Of a stretch of 64,000 nt of DNA, positions 16,372 to 24,482 are shown piece after piece. The stretch's first letter is position 1, and each line of letters opens with the position of its first letter. Where the stretch lies: positions 1 through 64,000 of the forward strand of contig CAMVCQ010000001.1 of NCBI GenBank assembly GCA_947166015.1. The letters are read 5' to 3'. The notes under the pieces were generated by a model that had not been told where the DNA came from, made no database searches, and worked only from the letters and a program-made list of their open reading frames with translations. The stretch comes from an uncultured Lachnospiraceae bacterium (GTDB lineage: Bacteria > Bacillota > Clostridia > Lachnospirales > Lachnospiraceae). Both the position numbers and the translations under genes were made by a program.

Positions 16372-18492
16372 TCAAAGTTCTGTCAGGTCCGCTACATCAA
16401 GCACGCCTGAGCAGTCACAGATATAAAATGTTTCACCTATCCTTACGCCACGAACACCATAGATACCTTTGCTTTCAAGGCTTATACCGGATAGTTTTCT
16501 ATCAAGAACAAGCTTCAGCTCATCACCCTTTTGTTTGTATATCTGATATCGGGTAAGCGACTCGCTTTTCTCATCGTACCAGCCGTCCAATCCAAGTCCT
16601 ACAAGCATTCTCTCCTCATCCACAAATACTGCTCTGTGATTCTGATCTGCTATGTTTTGAGATTCTTTGGGTCCAAACACCTTGCTGATCTCTTTTATAT
16701 CATAGTCTTTTCCGATATCGAAAAGCGACAGCTTGGTCGTCGCATCCCACTGATCTCCATCGTCCTGTCCATAGCCTATGCCTATCAGCTGTCCCTCTCC
16801 AAAACTGTGAAGATATGATGAGAATCCGGGTATTTTTAATTCGCTTTTGATGGTAGGAGAAGTCGGATCGGATAAGTCTACCGCAAATACGGGATCCGTG
16901 TTTTTGTATGTTACAAAGTACGCCATATTGTCAATATAGTATGATGACTGTATAGTCTCTCCGGGTGCTACATTTTCAAGCTCTCCAAGCACCTTCAGAT
17001 CGCTGTTCATCACGCAAAGACCGTTGCTGGTCCCCCTTCTCACCAGATTTCCAAAGCGCATATAAACGAAGCAGAAATTGCCTTTGTACTCGTGCATATA
17101 ATACGAATTTTCAATAACACCCTTTATCTTTTTCACTGCTTCTTTTTTGAACATTCCATCTTTATACGATACGCGAACAATGCAGGATTTATCGTAGTCT
17201 TCATCGTACAATCTTCTCGCGATATAAATGTTGTTTTGATTCATATAGTAGGTTGCAAATCCACCAAGAAGTGCCAGAGAATCAACCGTCTTTGTCGGGT
17301 CCGAAAGGCTTACCGATGTCATTATCATGTAGTTATTTATATCTCTGTCACCGGCTTTTTTTATCCTTTCTTCCGGTATCATCTCGCCGTCAATACAAGG
17401 GATATAGCTTTTGGGAAGGGTGACATCATAGTGATTTTTTGCATATATTTTTTCAGTAAAAATGTACAGATAGTCTTCACTTATTCTTGAGGTTGCAAAG
17501 CTTCCGCTTGCTGTCAGTTTTTTCACCTCTGTCGGAGATTCCGGATCGGAAATATCAAATATGTGAACTTCAGTTTCTTCGGGCTCAATATAGCTCTCAT
17601 CATCAGCTTTACCGGCCGCGTACGCAAAGTCCATACCCTTCCATATTTCACCCATTGTTATGAGATAGTTGCCATACAGATGCATCTCTCTGCAATCAGC
17701 CTGATCGACTCTGACAACAGAGATCTCTCTTGAATTTTTTCCGTCAGGCTTGATGATATGGACCTTGTAACCGTCCATCGAGCTTTCAACTGTATAGATG
17801 TACTTTCCGTCAGTTTTTACTATATCTCCCTCAGCCACACTGTCAACCTGACGATCTGTTTCGGAATAATCATTTGCAGACTGTCCGGCTTCACTTGATT
17901 TAGCAGAGTTCTGTGAGGTAGAGCCATTTTCATCCGCCGGTGCAGTATCACCTGCATCCTCTACAGCTTCTTCTTCAGGGATCGCACCTGTATTTCCAAA
18001 TGTCTTGATACCGATCCTTCCGTTTTTGTTGTACGTTTCATTGTAATTGTTGATGATGTTTCCTATCTCTTCGTATGTAAGCTCTTTTTCACCATTTATC
18101 TCATCTGATATCGCGGAGGATTCTTCGTTACTGTCTGAGACTACAATTCCTCTATCGTTTGCATTATTTGCTGTCGGTCTCAACAAAACAAATCCAAGTG
18201 CACCTGCTGTTACAAGGGCTGCAAAGCTTGCGGCGATCGCAGTGATCTGTTTCCACCCGAAGGATTTTTTTGTTGATCTTTGCGAAACGGTTTTTAGCTT
18301 TTCTTTGATCACTTCAGGGCTTAATTCTTCGGGTGCTTTGATATCTGATGCGTAGTCTTTTATCTTGTTATAAATCTCATCCTCAGACATATTGTTTGGA
18401 TTATTCAATTCGTCTGACTTGTTTGCAGTTTCGTTTGCATTGACAAAGTCCGATGCATCATTTATTGGTTTATCATTATATTTATCGCTCAT
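16372..18492 (-). CDS. Membrane-anchored beta-propeller domain protein, probably partner of the ECF sigma factor
   Basis: 706 residues. The first 80 residues are polar and cytoplasmic, with EDEIYNKIKDYASDIKAPEELSPEVI resembling the start of clostridial anti-sigma factors. One membrane helix lies at about 83-104, followed by a low-complexity Ser/Ala/Asp linker. The large outer domain has repeated blade motifs of the secreted beta-propeller family (VDSVAEGDIVKTDGKYIYTV, VHIFDISDPESPTEVKKL, FAVDLSDPTSPTIKSELKIPGFSSYLHSF). It lies 101 bp after an ECF sigma gene on the same strand. The layout suggests that the propeller senses an outside signal and the N-terminus holds the sigma factor. That is inference from context; no ZAS zinc motif is visible. 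Confidence 0.82.
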   Translation of the reverse strand: MSDKYNDKPINDASDFVNANETANKSDELNNPNNMSEDEIYNKIKDYASDIKAPEELSPEVIKEKLKTVSQRSTKKSFGWKQITAIAASFAALVTAGALGFVLLRPTANNANDRGIVVSDSNEESSAISDEINGEKELTYEEIGNIINNYNETYNKNGRIGIKTFGNTGAIPEEEAVEDAGDTAPADENGSTSQNSAKSSEAGQSANDYSETDRQVDSVAEGDIVKTDGKYIYTVESSMDGYKVHIIKPDGKNSREISVVRVDQADCREMHLYGNYLITMGEIWKGMDFAYAAGKADDESYIEPEETEVHIFDISDPESPTEVKKLTASGSFATSRISEDYLYIFTEKIYAKNHYDVTLPKSYIPCIDGEMIPEERIKKAGDRDINNYMIMTSVSLSDPTKTVDSLALLGGFATYYMNQNNIYIARRLYDEDYDKSCIVRVSYKDGMFKKEAVKKIKGVIENSYYMHEYKGNFCFVYMRFGNLVRRGTSNGLCVMNSDLKVLGELENVAPGETIQSSYYIDNMAYFVTYKNTDPVFAVDLSDPTSPTIKSELKIPGFSSYLHSFGEGQLIGIGYGQDDGDQWDATTKLSLFDIGKDYDIKEISKVFGPKESQNIADQNHRAVFVDEERMLVGLGLDGWYDEKSESLTRYQIYKQKGDELKLVLDRKLSGISLESKGIYGVRGVRIGETFYICDCSGVLDVADLTEL

Positions 18493-18593
18493 TTTGTCTC
18501 CTTTCCGGAAGCAGATAAATCCTTATCTTTTTTATACGGTTTTTATCGATTCATCGCTTCGCTAAACGCCTGTTCAGTATGATCATTATTTTT

Positions 18594-19094
18594 TCATCTA
18601 ATACTCTTCCTGAGCTTTTCAAGCGCTCTTGATTTAATGGATCTGACAGATCCCGGTCGAAGCTTAAGCATAGATGCTATTTCCGACGAACGGTATCCCG
18701 AAAAAACCGAGAGCGTAACTACAAGCCTTTCCTTGTCATCAAGAGATTTCAAAAGACTCATCAGCTCCAGGCTCACATAGCCGTCTTCTCTGACCGGTTT
18801 GTCATAGTCCTCCGGAAGAGAAACCTCGTTTCTTTTTCGCAATGCCTGTTTACATGTGTTGGCGGTTATCGAAAAAATCCATGATTTAAAAGCAGAATCT
18901 TTTCTCAGATCCGGTAGTTTTTCATAAGCCGTCAACACAGCTTCACTCACTGCATCCTGCGCCAAAACAGGGTTTTCCATATAGCAAAGAGCGAACCGGT
19001 ACAGGTCGTTATAGTATTTCTCGTACAGCAGCGCAAAAGCGTTTGAATCACCGTTTTTTGCCTGCTTCACAAGCTTCCACTGTGCATCTGTCAT
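18594..19094 (-). CDS. ECF-type RNA polymerase sigma factor
   Basis: 166 residues. Region 2 reads FALLYEKYYNDLYRFALCYMENPVLAQDAVSEAVLTAYEKL, and region 4 reads SLDDKERLVVTLSVFSGYRSSEIASMLKLRPGSVRSIKSRALEKLRK. These two blocks alone define an ECF sigma-70 factor. GGAG lies a few bases before the ATG. It would direct RNA polymerase to a small regulon when released by its partner, most likely the beta-propeller protein encoded next. Regulon and signal are unknown. A 7-bp inverted repeat (ACCATCA/TGATGGT, 19136-19162) lies about 40 bp upstream. Confidence 0.93.
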   Translation of the reverse strand: MTDAQWKLVKQAKNGDSNAFALLYEKYYNDLYRFALCYMENPVLAQDAVSEAVLTAYEKLPDLRKDSAFKSWIFSITANTCKQALRKRNEVSLPEDYDKPVREDGYVSLELMSLLKSLDDKERLVVTLSVFSGYRSSEIASMLKLRPGSVRSIKSRALEKLRKSIR

Positions 19095-19135
19095 AGCTTA
19101 TCTCCTTACTCTTTCACTTTGTTTTTCGACGTCGT

Positions 19136-19162
19136 ACCATCACTTTGGCCACAAATGATGGT
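19136..19162. repeat. Inverted repeat upstream of the ECF sigma gene
   Basis: ACCATCA at 19136-19142 and TGATGGT at 19156-19162 form perfect 7-bp arms around a 13-nt centre. It lies in the roughly 400-bp divergent gap 19095-19497. The rest of that gap holds the helicase promoter and no gene or riboswitch that I can recognise. Confidence 0.4.
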
Positions 19163-19327
19163 TTTCATGTATTAGAGTATTTTGATCACAGAAGTGTTGC
19201 AACTTTTTTCATTTTTTTCTATTCGCGTGCCACATACACCCCTGAATTGTATTTATCATTTAGTTTTACTATACATTTTTTCGGGAAAAAGTCAAGAAAA
19301 TATAGGATTTTCTGCCACATCAGCTCA

Positions 19328-19356
19328 TTGACAAATCGGTTGCCAATCCTTATAAT
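19328..19356 (+). promoter_or_regulatory. Promoter of the nuclease-helicase gene
   Basis: TTGACA (19328-19333), a 17-nt spacer and TATAAT (19351-19356) match consensus. It leaves a leader of about 135 nt before the ATG. The leader contains a short hairpin, TGTGCT/AGCACA, just before the gene. Confidence 0.8.
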
Positions 19357-19497
19357 GTACTCATATCGTCTCATTAGAATAAAGGTTACTTTTCACAGGT
19401 AATCAAAAAAAGCTTGTAACTGTTATTTAGTAAACACCGACTTATGCTTTTGTGCTTATGATAATCCGAGCACAAAGCGACTAAACAAAATATAAAT

Positions 19498-22011
19498 ATG
19501 TCAAAATCAGAATCAATAACAAAAATCTCCGTTCGCAACCTCGTTGAATTCATCCTGCGAGAGGGCGATATCACCACCTCGGAGACAGGCGGTCCATCTG
19601 TGGAGCTTATGCAGATGGGCAGCCGTATTCACAGAAAGATACAAAAATCAATGGGGCCCGGCTATGAAGCCGAGGTCCCGCTTTCTACGTGTAAACGCAT
19701 AAAAAGTCCCGAAACCGGCAGATTTTTCACATTGATGATAGAAGGTCGTGCTGACGGTATCATCAGAGGTTACCGACCCGCGACAGATGCCGCAGATAAA
19801 ACCGAAAAAAACAAAAATAAATCTAAGGCTATCAATTCCAAAAAAAGCAAAAAATCATCCGTAGAACCTGAGCTTACTGTCGATGAGATCAAAGGGGTTA
19901 TGCACTCCATAAAAGATATGGATGCACCTGAACCTCTGCACCTTGCACAGGCTATGTGCTATGCGTATATGATCCTTGAAAACGATCCTGCCGATGAGAT
20001 AACCGTACAGATAACATACTGTCAGATGGAGACAGAAAGCATCCGTCGTTTCAAAGAGAAAAAGACCAGACAAGAAATAAAAAAATGGTTCAAAAAACTG
20101 ATCGAGCTGTATAAGCCCTGGGCCATATATTCTCATGATCACGAGATAAAAAGAAATGCTTCCATCGACGAGCTTGGTTTTCCATATGAATTTCGTCCCG
20201 GTCAGAAGGATCTGATCGCATATACCTACAAGCAGATCGCAAATGAAGGTAAGCTTTTCATTCAGGCTCCGACTGGCGTCGGCAAAACTATCTCTACTGT
20301 TTTCCCCTCCGTAAAAGCACTTAGCGAGGGCATAGCAGAGAGGATTTTTTATCTCACTGCAAAAACTATCACAAGGACCGTTGCCGAGGATTGTTTTTCA
20401 TTATTATCAGAACAAAACCTTGTTTTTAAACCCATAACCCTGACTGCAAAAGAAAAGCTTTGCATACTCGATAAGCCCTCTTGCAATCCGGTCGACTGCC
20501 CTTACGCAAAAGGACACTATGACAGGGTAAACGATGCTCTGTACGAAATGATAACTACAAGCGAAAAAATAACCCGTGAAACTATCCTTTCGTATGCGGA
20601 AAAATACGAAGTATGTCCTTTTGAACTAAGCCTGGATGCATCGCTGTTTTGTGATGCCATCATTTGTGATTATAATTATGTTTTTGATCCCAATGTTAGG
20701 CTCAAAAGATTCTTCGGAGACGGCAGGAAAACAGACAACATCCTGCTTATAGACGAGGCTCACAACCTCGTTGACCGCGCGAGGGAAATGTTTTCGGCAA
20801 GCATTATAAAAGAAGACTTTTTAGCTGTTTCAAAGGCATTTAAAAAAGAAGAGAAAAAAGAAAAAAATGCCCCCAAAAAAAGCAAGCTGCATTCATTTGT
20901 CATGTCATTAGACAGTATAAACAGATCACTTTTGGAACTCAAAAAAACCTCTGACGGCTTTACTGTGATAAATGATATAGGAAGTATAGGGTTTAAACTT
21001 TACAGAACCATCGCATTGTATGATGATATTTTCAAGATTTTCAGAGACAGGACACTTCCCGAAAAAGACAAAACACTTGAACTTTTTTTCAATGCAAGAA
21101 ACTTTATTTCAATCTACGATGAGATTGATGATAATTACAAAATTTATACGGAGACGGATGACGATGGAAACTTCAAGCTGACGCTCGGGTGTATAGAGCC
21201 CGGAGACAGACTAAATGAAATCTGCAAAAATATACGATCAAGCATATTTTTCTCAGCAACTCTGCTTCCGATAAAGTACTACAAACAGCAGCTCGGAGGT
21301 GAACCGTCAGACCCCGCCGTCTACGCAGAGACATCGTTTTCACCAGACAACAGAACGATCATTATTTCAAGAGACGCCACATCTCTGTACAAAAAAAGAT
21401 CTCCGGAAATGTATGCAAGGATAGCCACCTATATCGAAAAGCTTGCGATTTCAAGATTCGGAAATTACCTTGTATTTTTCCCATCATATGCTTTTATGGA
21501 CGAGGTTGCCGGACGCATAAATCTTCCGGACAAATATGCTCTTTTCGTCCAAGACAAGGTAATGCGTGAGTCCGATCGCGAAAAATTTTTGTCTGCTTTT
21601 GACAGCGAGGGCACAGTGGGACTGTGTGTGATGGGAGGTATTTTTTCGGAAGGGATAGATCTGCCGGGAGATAAGCTTATCGGCACTGCCATTGTTGGAA
21701 ACGGCCTTCCGATGGTATGTGATATCAGAGAGCTATATCGAAGCTTTTATGAAGAAAAATACTCGCATGGCTTCGACTATGCATACAAGTACCCGGGACT
21801 CAGCAAGGTGTTGCAGGCAGGGGGACGAGTGATCCGTACGGAAAGCGACAGAGGCGTGATACTGCTTTTGGATGATAGATTTACACGCTCGGAATACCGT
21901 TCACTTCTGCCCAGGGAATGGTCAAATATCAAGACTACCGATCTTTCTGATGTAGATAAACTCTTAAATGATTTTTGGCAAGAATCGTCCGGGCCGCACT
22001 CCGAATCATAG
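19498..22011 (+). CDS. Iron-sulfur DNA helicase (XPD/DinG type) with N-terminal PD-(D/E)XK nuclease-like domain
   Basis: 837 residues. The N-terminal 200 or so carry a PD-(D/E)XK nuclease pattern: GRADG with D86, then DEIKG with E130 and K132, then QAMCYAY (Q151). A lysine/serine-rich insertion (about 100-122) splits the nuclease core. The helicase part has Walker A APTGVGKT (257-264), the four-cysteine iron-sulfur set C322, C329, C334 and C373, the DEAH box at 419-422, SATLLP, and late motifs GIFSEGIDLPGD and QAGGRVIR. It would unwind DNA 5' to 3' and may cut it, in repair or in clearing odd DNA structures. The start lacks a clear Shine-Dalgarno sequence. It converges on the ligase-like gene with a 6-bp overlap. 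Confidence 0.88.
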   Translation: MSKSESITKISVRNLVEFILREGDITTSETGGPSVELMQMGSRIHRKIQKSMGPGYEAEVPLSTCKRIKSPETGRFFTLMIEGRADGIIRGYRPATDAADKTEKNKNKSKAINSKKSKKSSVEPELTVDEIKGVMHSIKDMDAPEPLHLAQAMCYAYMILENDPADEITVQITYCQMETESIRRFKEKKTRQEIKKWFKKLIELYKPWAIYSHDHEIKRNASIDELGFPYEFRPGQKDLIAYTYKQIANEGKLFIQAPTGVGKTISTVFPSVKALSEGIAERIFYLTAKTITRTVAEDCFSLLSEQNLVFKPITLTAKEKLCILDKPSCNPVDCPYAKGHYDRVNDALYEMITTSEKITRETILSYAEKYEVCPFELSLDASLFCDAIICDYNYVFDPNVRLKRFFGDGRKTDNILLIDEAHNLVDRAREMFSASIIKEDFLAVSKAFKKEEKKEKNAPKKSKLHSFVMSLDSINRSLLELKKTSDGFTVINDIGSIGFKLYRTIALYDDIFKIFRDRTLPEKDKTLELFFNARNFISIYDEIDDNYKIYTETDDDGNFKLTLGCIEPGDRLNEICKNIRSSIFFSATLLPIKYYKQQLGGEPSDPAVYAETSFSPDNRTIIISRDATSLYKKRSPEMYARIATYIEKLAISRFGNYLVFFPSYAFMDEVAGRINLPDKYALFVQDKVMRESDREKFLSAFDSEGTVGLCVMGGIFSEGIDLPGDKLIGTAIVGNGLPMVCDIRELYRSFYEEKYSHGFDYAYKYPGLSKVLQAGGRVIRTESDRGVILLLDDRFTRSEYRSLLPREWSNIKTTDLSDVDKLLNDFWQESSGPHSES

Positions 22012-23946
22012 TCTGGATGTATCCGCAACTCCTTCGCATGCATAACCCAGTCCAAGCAGACACCAATACACAGGTGCTACTGTGATAGTTGAATCATTGG
22101 CAAATCCCACTATCAGATAGCCTGTTGCAGCTGCAGCGGTCACGATCACAACATTTTTATATACAGGCTCTGTTTTTGCATCAATCTTTTTCTTTGAAAA
22201 GCACAGGACAAATGCCCGTATCAAAAACACCACATATAATGCAAGAAATCCAAGTAGCGCAGGCAACCCATCCTGAACCCATATCTGCATATACATATCG
22301 TGAGGCTTTGTTATCGTCTGGTTCTCATAACCCATATATTTTTTCCCAACATAATCATCATTTGGAAATGCGTAAACGAAGTTGTCAGGACCTGTTCCTA
22401 TCAACAGATGTTCTGTCAAAAGAGGTATGGTCCTCGACCATATATATCCTCTCCTGGATGCAAAATAATACTTGTTTTTAAACCCTGCTTTTTCTACATC
22501 CTTTAGTGTATCAATCCTATTGAAAGAATTGTATATATAAATGTCATCCTCTACCGGAGTGAAATTCCAGATATTTTGTCCATCCTGCACGGATATCAGA
22601 GGGATCGATCCATTATCCGTTTCCTCATCAAGTCCGCTTTTTAGCGAGCTTGTCGCATAGTTTCCCACAAAAATATCATATTCTTTTTTGTAGTTTTCGT
22701 ACTCATCCGCTTCAGCAAATCTAAACGACTGGCTGAATCTGATCGGCTCGTAACCTTCTTCCGATACGGTTACTGACATCATATCATCGCCCTGATCAGT
22801 TTTAATTTCTTTACCTGAATCATCTTTTAGTTTAACTATATTTTTTATATTTCCAATCGAGTTTTTGAGCTCATTTGTGTTTATTTCAGCAATCATTTTT
22901 TTGCCTGAGCCTGTTGTTATATTTATCTTGTTTTCAGAAGTTGTCATCGATTCTATATAATAATTCTCCGTTCCCTCTCCAAACAGCTTTGCAAAAAATG
23001 ACGGCTGAAGGATAACGATACTGACCGCGGCTCCAATGAGAATTGCAGTTCCGGAGATCGCGATAATTTTTGCTTTTTTAAGCTTAGGAAGAATAAGTAT
23101 ACCGGCAACAACACCGGCTATCAGAACTCCGAGAATTCCGGTCAGAGACTTTGATGCAAGAAGTGTGATCACAAGCAGGATAGAAGTCAAGGACGCTGTA
23201 ATCCTCCTCCAAAGCTTCTCTCCGCATATCACATTGAAAACGCAATACGGCAGGATAAGGGCAACATACGAACCAACATAGTTCGGATTGTACAATGTCA
23301 CATAAGACATACCTTTTCCGAAGTTTAGCTTTATGTTGAATTTCGACAGGTCCATACCACCCGCAAGCTCCGGTGTAAGTATCATCTTTGCCCAGTCGCT
23401 TTGGATCCAGTCTATACCTATTGCCTGGAAAAACCCAAGAATCCCGACCACTGCGGCTGCTATCATAACAACATCAAGAATAAATCTGACAAGCTTAACA
23501 GTCCTTAGAAATCCAAACGCCAAAAGGAAGCAAGCTATATAAGCAAACAAAACAAGCCATCCCTCGAACTGCTCATATCCTCCGAAAAATGCCTCGTATG
23601 TATGTGATGCAAAAATAGCCGAAACAAGAGACCCTATGCCAAAAAGCCCCAGACAGACAAGTGGCACCACAGACCTTTTGTTCAAAAAAGACCTGTCATA
23701 GAATGCCATCAAGTAGATCAAAAAGAATAACGCAAAAATGCCCATTGCACGGATCGCAAGAGCTTTATAATACAGGAAAAAATCATTCAGCCTTCCACCA
23801 GCGGAAAACCAGGCATTTTTCTCAAGCCCGCAGTCATACACGTGAATTATGGTGATAAGCGGCACGACTGCGATCATTATGATAAGTGGCGCAAGCCACA
23901 TTTTTGAAAGCTTTTCGCCGTTTTTTCCGGTCATCTCGTTACTCAT
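22006..23946 (-). CDS. O-antigen ligase / polymerase-like membrane protein
   Basis: 646 residues with about twelve hydrophobic segments and a large polar loop (roughly 310-510) after the eighth or so. FGGYEQFEGW in the first half and the late GTGPDNFVYAFPNDD with KPHDMYMQIWVQDG are typical of the O-antigen ligase (Wzy_C/WaaL) family in clostridia. In that family the large outer loop holds the catalytic residues, and members join or polymerise lipid-linked glycans outside the membrane. It is the last gene of the amidase-to-ligase operon, not part of the glycan locus. It could still act on that locus's polymer or on protein glycans; the acceptor is unknown. Confidence 0.82.
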   Translation of the reverse strand: MSNEMTGKNGEKLSKMWLAPLIIMIAVVPLITIIHVYDCGLEKNAWFSAGGRLNDFFLYYKALAIRAMGIFALFFLIYLMAFYDRSFLNKRSVVPLVCLGLFGIGSLVSAIFASHTYEAFFGGYEQFEGWLVLFAYIACFLLAFGFLRTVKLVRFILDVVMIAAAVVGILGFFQAIGIDWIQSDWAKMILTPELAGGMDLSKFNIKLNFGKGMSYVTLYNPNYVGSYVALILPYCVFNVICGEKLWRRITASLTSILLVITLLASKSLTGILGVLIAGVVAGILILPKLKKAKIIAISGTAILIGAAVSIVILQPSFFAKLFGEGTENYYIESMTTSENKINITTGSGKKMIAEINTNELKNSIGNIKNIVKLKDDSGKEIKTDQGDDMMSVTVSEEGYEPIRFSQSFRFAEADEYENYKKEYDIFVGNYATSSLKSGLDEETDNGSIPLISVQDGQNIWNFTPVEDDIYIYNSFNRIDTLKDVEKAGFKNKYYFASRRGYIWSRTIPLLTEHLLIGTGPDNFVYAFPNDDYVGKKYMGYENQTITKPHDMYMQIWVQDGLPALLGFLALYVVFLIRAFVLCFSKKKIDAKTEPVYKNVVIVTAAAATGYLIVGFANDSTITVAPVYWCLLGLGYACEGVADTSRL

Positions 23947-24027
23947 TTTCTGTTCTCTCCCTGATGAATAGTAGCATTTGACATATATGTATTTGTGAAG
24001 CTCGTCGCTTAATCCGGTTTAATTGTT

Positions 24028-24429
24028 TTACAATTCATCAAGCTTTTTGTGGATAAATTCATCCCACTGACTGTCGTCATCACCGTCAGCTCCTTCACTT
24101 GAGTCATCTGTGTCTATTTCGATGTTTTCAGGAAGCTCTCCGTCATCATCGACCTGTTCCATGATCGATTCAAAAACACCGCCAACCTCCTCAAGAAGCT
24201 TCGGGTCATCAATATTTGAAAGAGTGAACTCGACCTCATCTCCCTGGTCCTCAAATTCAACGGCAAAAAGATACGCCTCAGCGATATTTTCATCCGTAGG
24301 TGTAAGTGCCGCATACGCTGCGTCATCGTACTCAAACATTGCGATAACCTGGCACTCCGTCGTTGTTCCATCCTCTTCCTCGATATCAAGAATGATATCA
24401 TCCATTTCATTAAGATCAGGTAATTCCAT
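24028..24429 (-). CDS. DUF1292 family acidic protein
   Basis: 133 residues from the ATG at 24427-24429, which has GGAGG 8 nt upstream. A longer reading from 24486 has no such site. The core ILDIEEEDGTTTECQVIAMFEYDDAAYAALTP with FAVEFEDQGDEVEFTLSNIDDPKLLEEVGGVFESIM is the DUF1292 fold. The family is small, acidic, widespread in Firmicutes and of unknown function. The C-terminal 40 residues are an extra acidic tail. It lies 53 bp after the helicase gene in the same operon. Confidence 0.88.
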   Translation of the reverse strand: MELPDLNEMDDIILDIEEEDGTTTECQVIAMFEYDDAAYAALTPTDENIAEAYLFAVEFEDQGDEVEFTLSNIDDPKLLEEVGGVFESIMEQVDDDGELPENIEIDTDDSSEGADGDDDSQWDEFIHKKLDEL

Positions 24430-24482
24430 TCGTTTTTCCTCCATTTTTTTATAATTATTGTACTTTTTAAATTGTATTTTTT

